Below are positions 5,041 through 6,009 of a stretch of 6,009 nt of DNA, one piece after another (positions within the stretch are counted from its first letter, which is position 1; each line of letters begins with the position of its first letter). Made by a program: the position numbers and the translations under genes. The stretch is from NCBI GenBank assembly GCA_030602665.1, contig JAUVZE010000069.1, positions 1 through 6,009 of the forward strand, written 5' to 3'. This DNA is from Dehalococcoidia bacterium (GTDB lineage Bacteria > Chloroflexota > Dehalococcoidia > Dehalococcoidales > JAUVZE01). A model generated the notes under the pieces. The model searched no databases. It had not been told where the DNA came from and saw nothing but the letters and a program-made list of their open reading frames with translations.

Positions 5041-6009
5041 CTATGTTATCACTCTCTTCTGCTCTATTGTCCCGCCACCTATCACAGTATCCCCATGGTA
5101 AAAGACTATTGCCTGACCTGGGGTGATTGCCATCTGCGGTTCCTTAAACTCTACCTGAACTTTGTCTTCATCTATAGGGGTTATTGCTGCTTCTGCCTCA
5201 TTATGTAGATACCTTATCTTTGCCCTGGCAGTGATGGGCTGCTCTAGCTTGGCTAGGCTTATCCAGTTCAACCTGGAGGCGATAAGCTCACTTCCATATA
5301 CCTCCTCTTTACCACCCACCACAATGGCATTCCTTTCGCCAACAATAGCGGTTACATACAATGGCTCTTCGGCTGATATGCCCAACCCCTTACGCTGACC
5401 TATGGTATAAAACAGGATTCCCCGGTGCTCCCCCAAGGTATTCCCCTGTCTATCCAGTATTGGTCCCGGCTTTATTGTTTGAGAGACATATTCCTTAAGG
5501 AATCTGGGGTAATCGCCATCAGGGATAAAGCAAATCTCCTGGCTCTCTGGCCTAGCTGCCACTGGAAGCCCCAGTTCTCTGGCTATCTCTCTCACCCTCG
5601 CTTTAGTAAAATTCCCTATGGGTAGTAGAGTATGCTCTAGTTGCTTCTGGGTTAATGTATACAGCACATAGGACTGGTCTTTGCGCCGGTCGATTCCTTT
5701 CTTAAGAAGGTATCTGCCACTAGCTCCATTCTTCTCTATTCTGGCGTGGTGTCCGGTAGCCACGAAATCAGCCCCCAGCTCCTTAGCCCTCTCCAAGAGG
5801 GCACCAAACTTAATATATTGGTTGCATTTGATACAAGGGTTCGGCGTCCTTCCTAGGCTATATTCTTGGCAAAAATCGGCGATGACTTTCTGGGCAAAGA
5901 TGTCCCTAAAATTCATTACATAGTGAGGGATGCCCAACTTATAAGCTACTCTCTTGGCATCTTCAATTGCACTAAGCCCACAACAGCCACCAAATCGGTC
6001 TACATCATA
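5041..6009 (-). CDS. mnmA: tRNA-specific 2-thiouridylase MnmA, partial at 5' end
   Basis: MnmA uses ATP and a sulfur donor to thiolate U34 in tRNA-Lys, -Glu and -Gln. The frame runs open to the window edge, giving 322 residues. Family members have about 350-375, so the start and the PP-loop motif SGGVDSS lie outside. The fragment starts YDVDRFGGCCGLSAIEDAKR, a typical N-domain segment. The first catalytic Cys is in TPNPCIKCNQYIKFG (fragment residue 62) and the second in ESQEICFIPDGDYP (residue 160). ATGHHARI (84-91), KDQSYVLYTL and FYTIGQRKGLGI also fit. The C-terminal beta-barrel ends with ITPGQAIVFYHGDTVIGGG. A shorter reading beginning at 5937 would use an internal TTG (Leu25) and is not the real start. 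The gene converges on tRNA-Arg(UCU), which is not a known MnmA substrate. Confidence 0.96.
   Translation of the reverse strand, partial: YDVDRFGGCCGLSAIEDAKRVAYKLGIPHYVMNFRDIFAQKVIADFCQEYSLGRTPNPCIKCNQYIKFGALLERAKELGADFVATGHHARIEKNGASGRYLLKKGIDRRKDQSYVLYTLTQKQLEHTLLPIGNFTKARVREIARELGLPVAARPESQEICFIPDGDYPRFLKEYVSQTIKPGPILDRQGNTLGEHRGILFYTIGQRKGLGISAEEPLYVTAIVGERNAIVVGGKEEVYGSELIASRLNWISLAKLEQPITARAKIRYLHNEAEAAITPIDEDKVQVEFKEPQMAITPGQAIVFYHGDTVIGGGTIEQKRVIT

Noticed and set aside
5041..5937. mnmA as a complete 298-residue gene starting at 5937
   Set aside because: The codon at 5937 is TTG inside a conserved segment (YKLGIPHYV). Typical MnmA sequence continues upstream to the window edge.
1..6009. 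Mobile element, CRISPR array, defence or other novel gene cluster
   Set aside because: All long frames are explained by housekeeping families. I saw no transposase, integrase, spaced repeats or terminal inverted repeats.

Overview
The window is a compact stretch of bacterial housekeeping DNA with moderate GC. It holds five protein genes and one tRNA gene. The genes point to a Chloroflexota, probably Dehalococcoidia-like, bacterium. The reasons are a bacterial genome that uses the archaeal-type (ApgM) phosphoglycerate mutase right behind pgk, the TTG and GTG starts, and the general look of the proteins. This placement is an inference from memory of the families, not a search result.

Layout: positions 1-4168 carry three genes on the minus strand, transcribed in the order dxs (2291-4168), pgk (975-2165) and apgM (1-968, 3' end cut by the window edge). 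A 125-bp spacer with a clear inverted repeat separates dxs from pgk. Only 6 bp separate pgk from apgM, and both lie in the same reading frame. Positions 4169-4327 are a divergent control region. It has a strong dxs promoter (TTGACA with an extended -10) facing left and a weaker candidate facing right, plus two short palindromes and a 13-bp imperfect direct repeat. On the plus strand follow a 180-residue membrane protein of the COG2426 / 'small multi-drug export' family (4328-4870) and a tRNA-Arg(UCU) gene with its own promoter (4960-5033). The window ends with mnmA on the minus strand (5041-6009, 5' end cut), convergent with the tRNA and only 7 bp from it.

How the genes fit together: PGK and ApgM catalyse consecutive steps of glycolysis/gluconeogenesis (1,3-bisphosphoglycerate to 3-phosphoglycerate to 2-phosphoglycerate). 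DXS draws glyceraldehyde-3-phosphate and pyruvate from the same trunk pathway into isoprenoid (MEP) synthesis. MnmA thiolates U34 of certain tRNAs. The membrane protein has no firmly established substrate.

I see no mobile element, CRISPR array, toxin-antitoxin or defence gene, and no sign of an undescribed multi-gene system. The points worth a second look are small: the architecture of the divergent control region, the stem-loop before pgk, the in-frame pgk/apgM junction, a few substitutions at normally conserved residues, and the tRNA with a U-U mismatch packed against mnmA.
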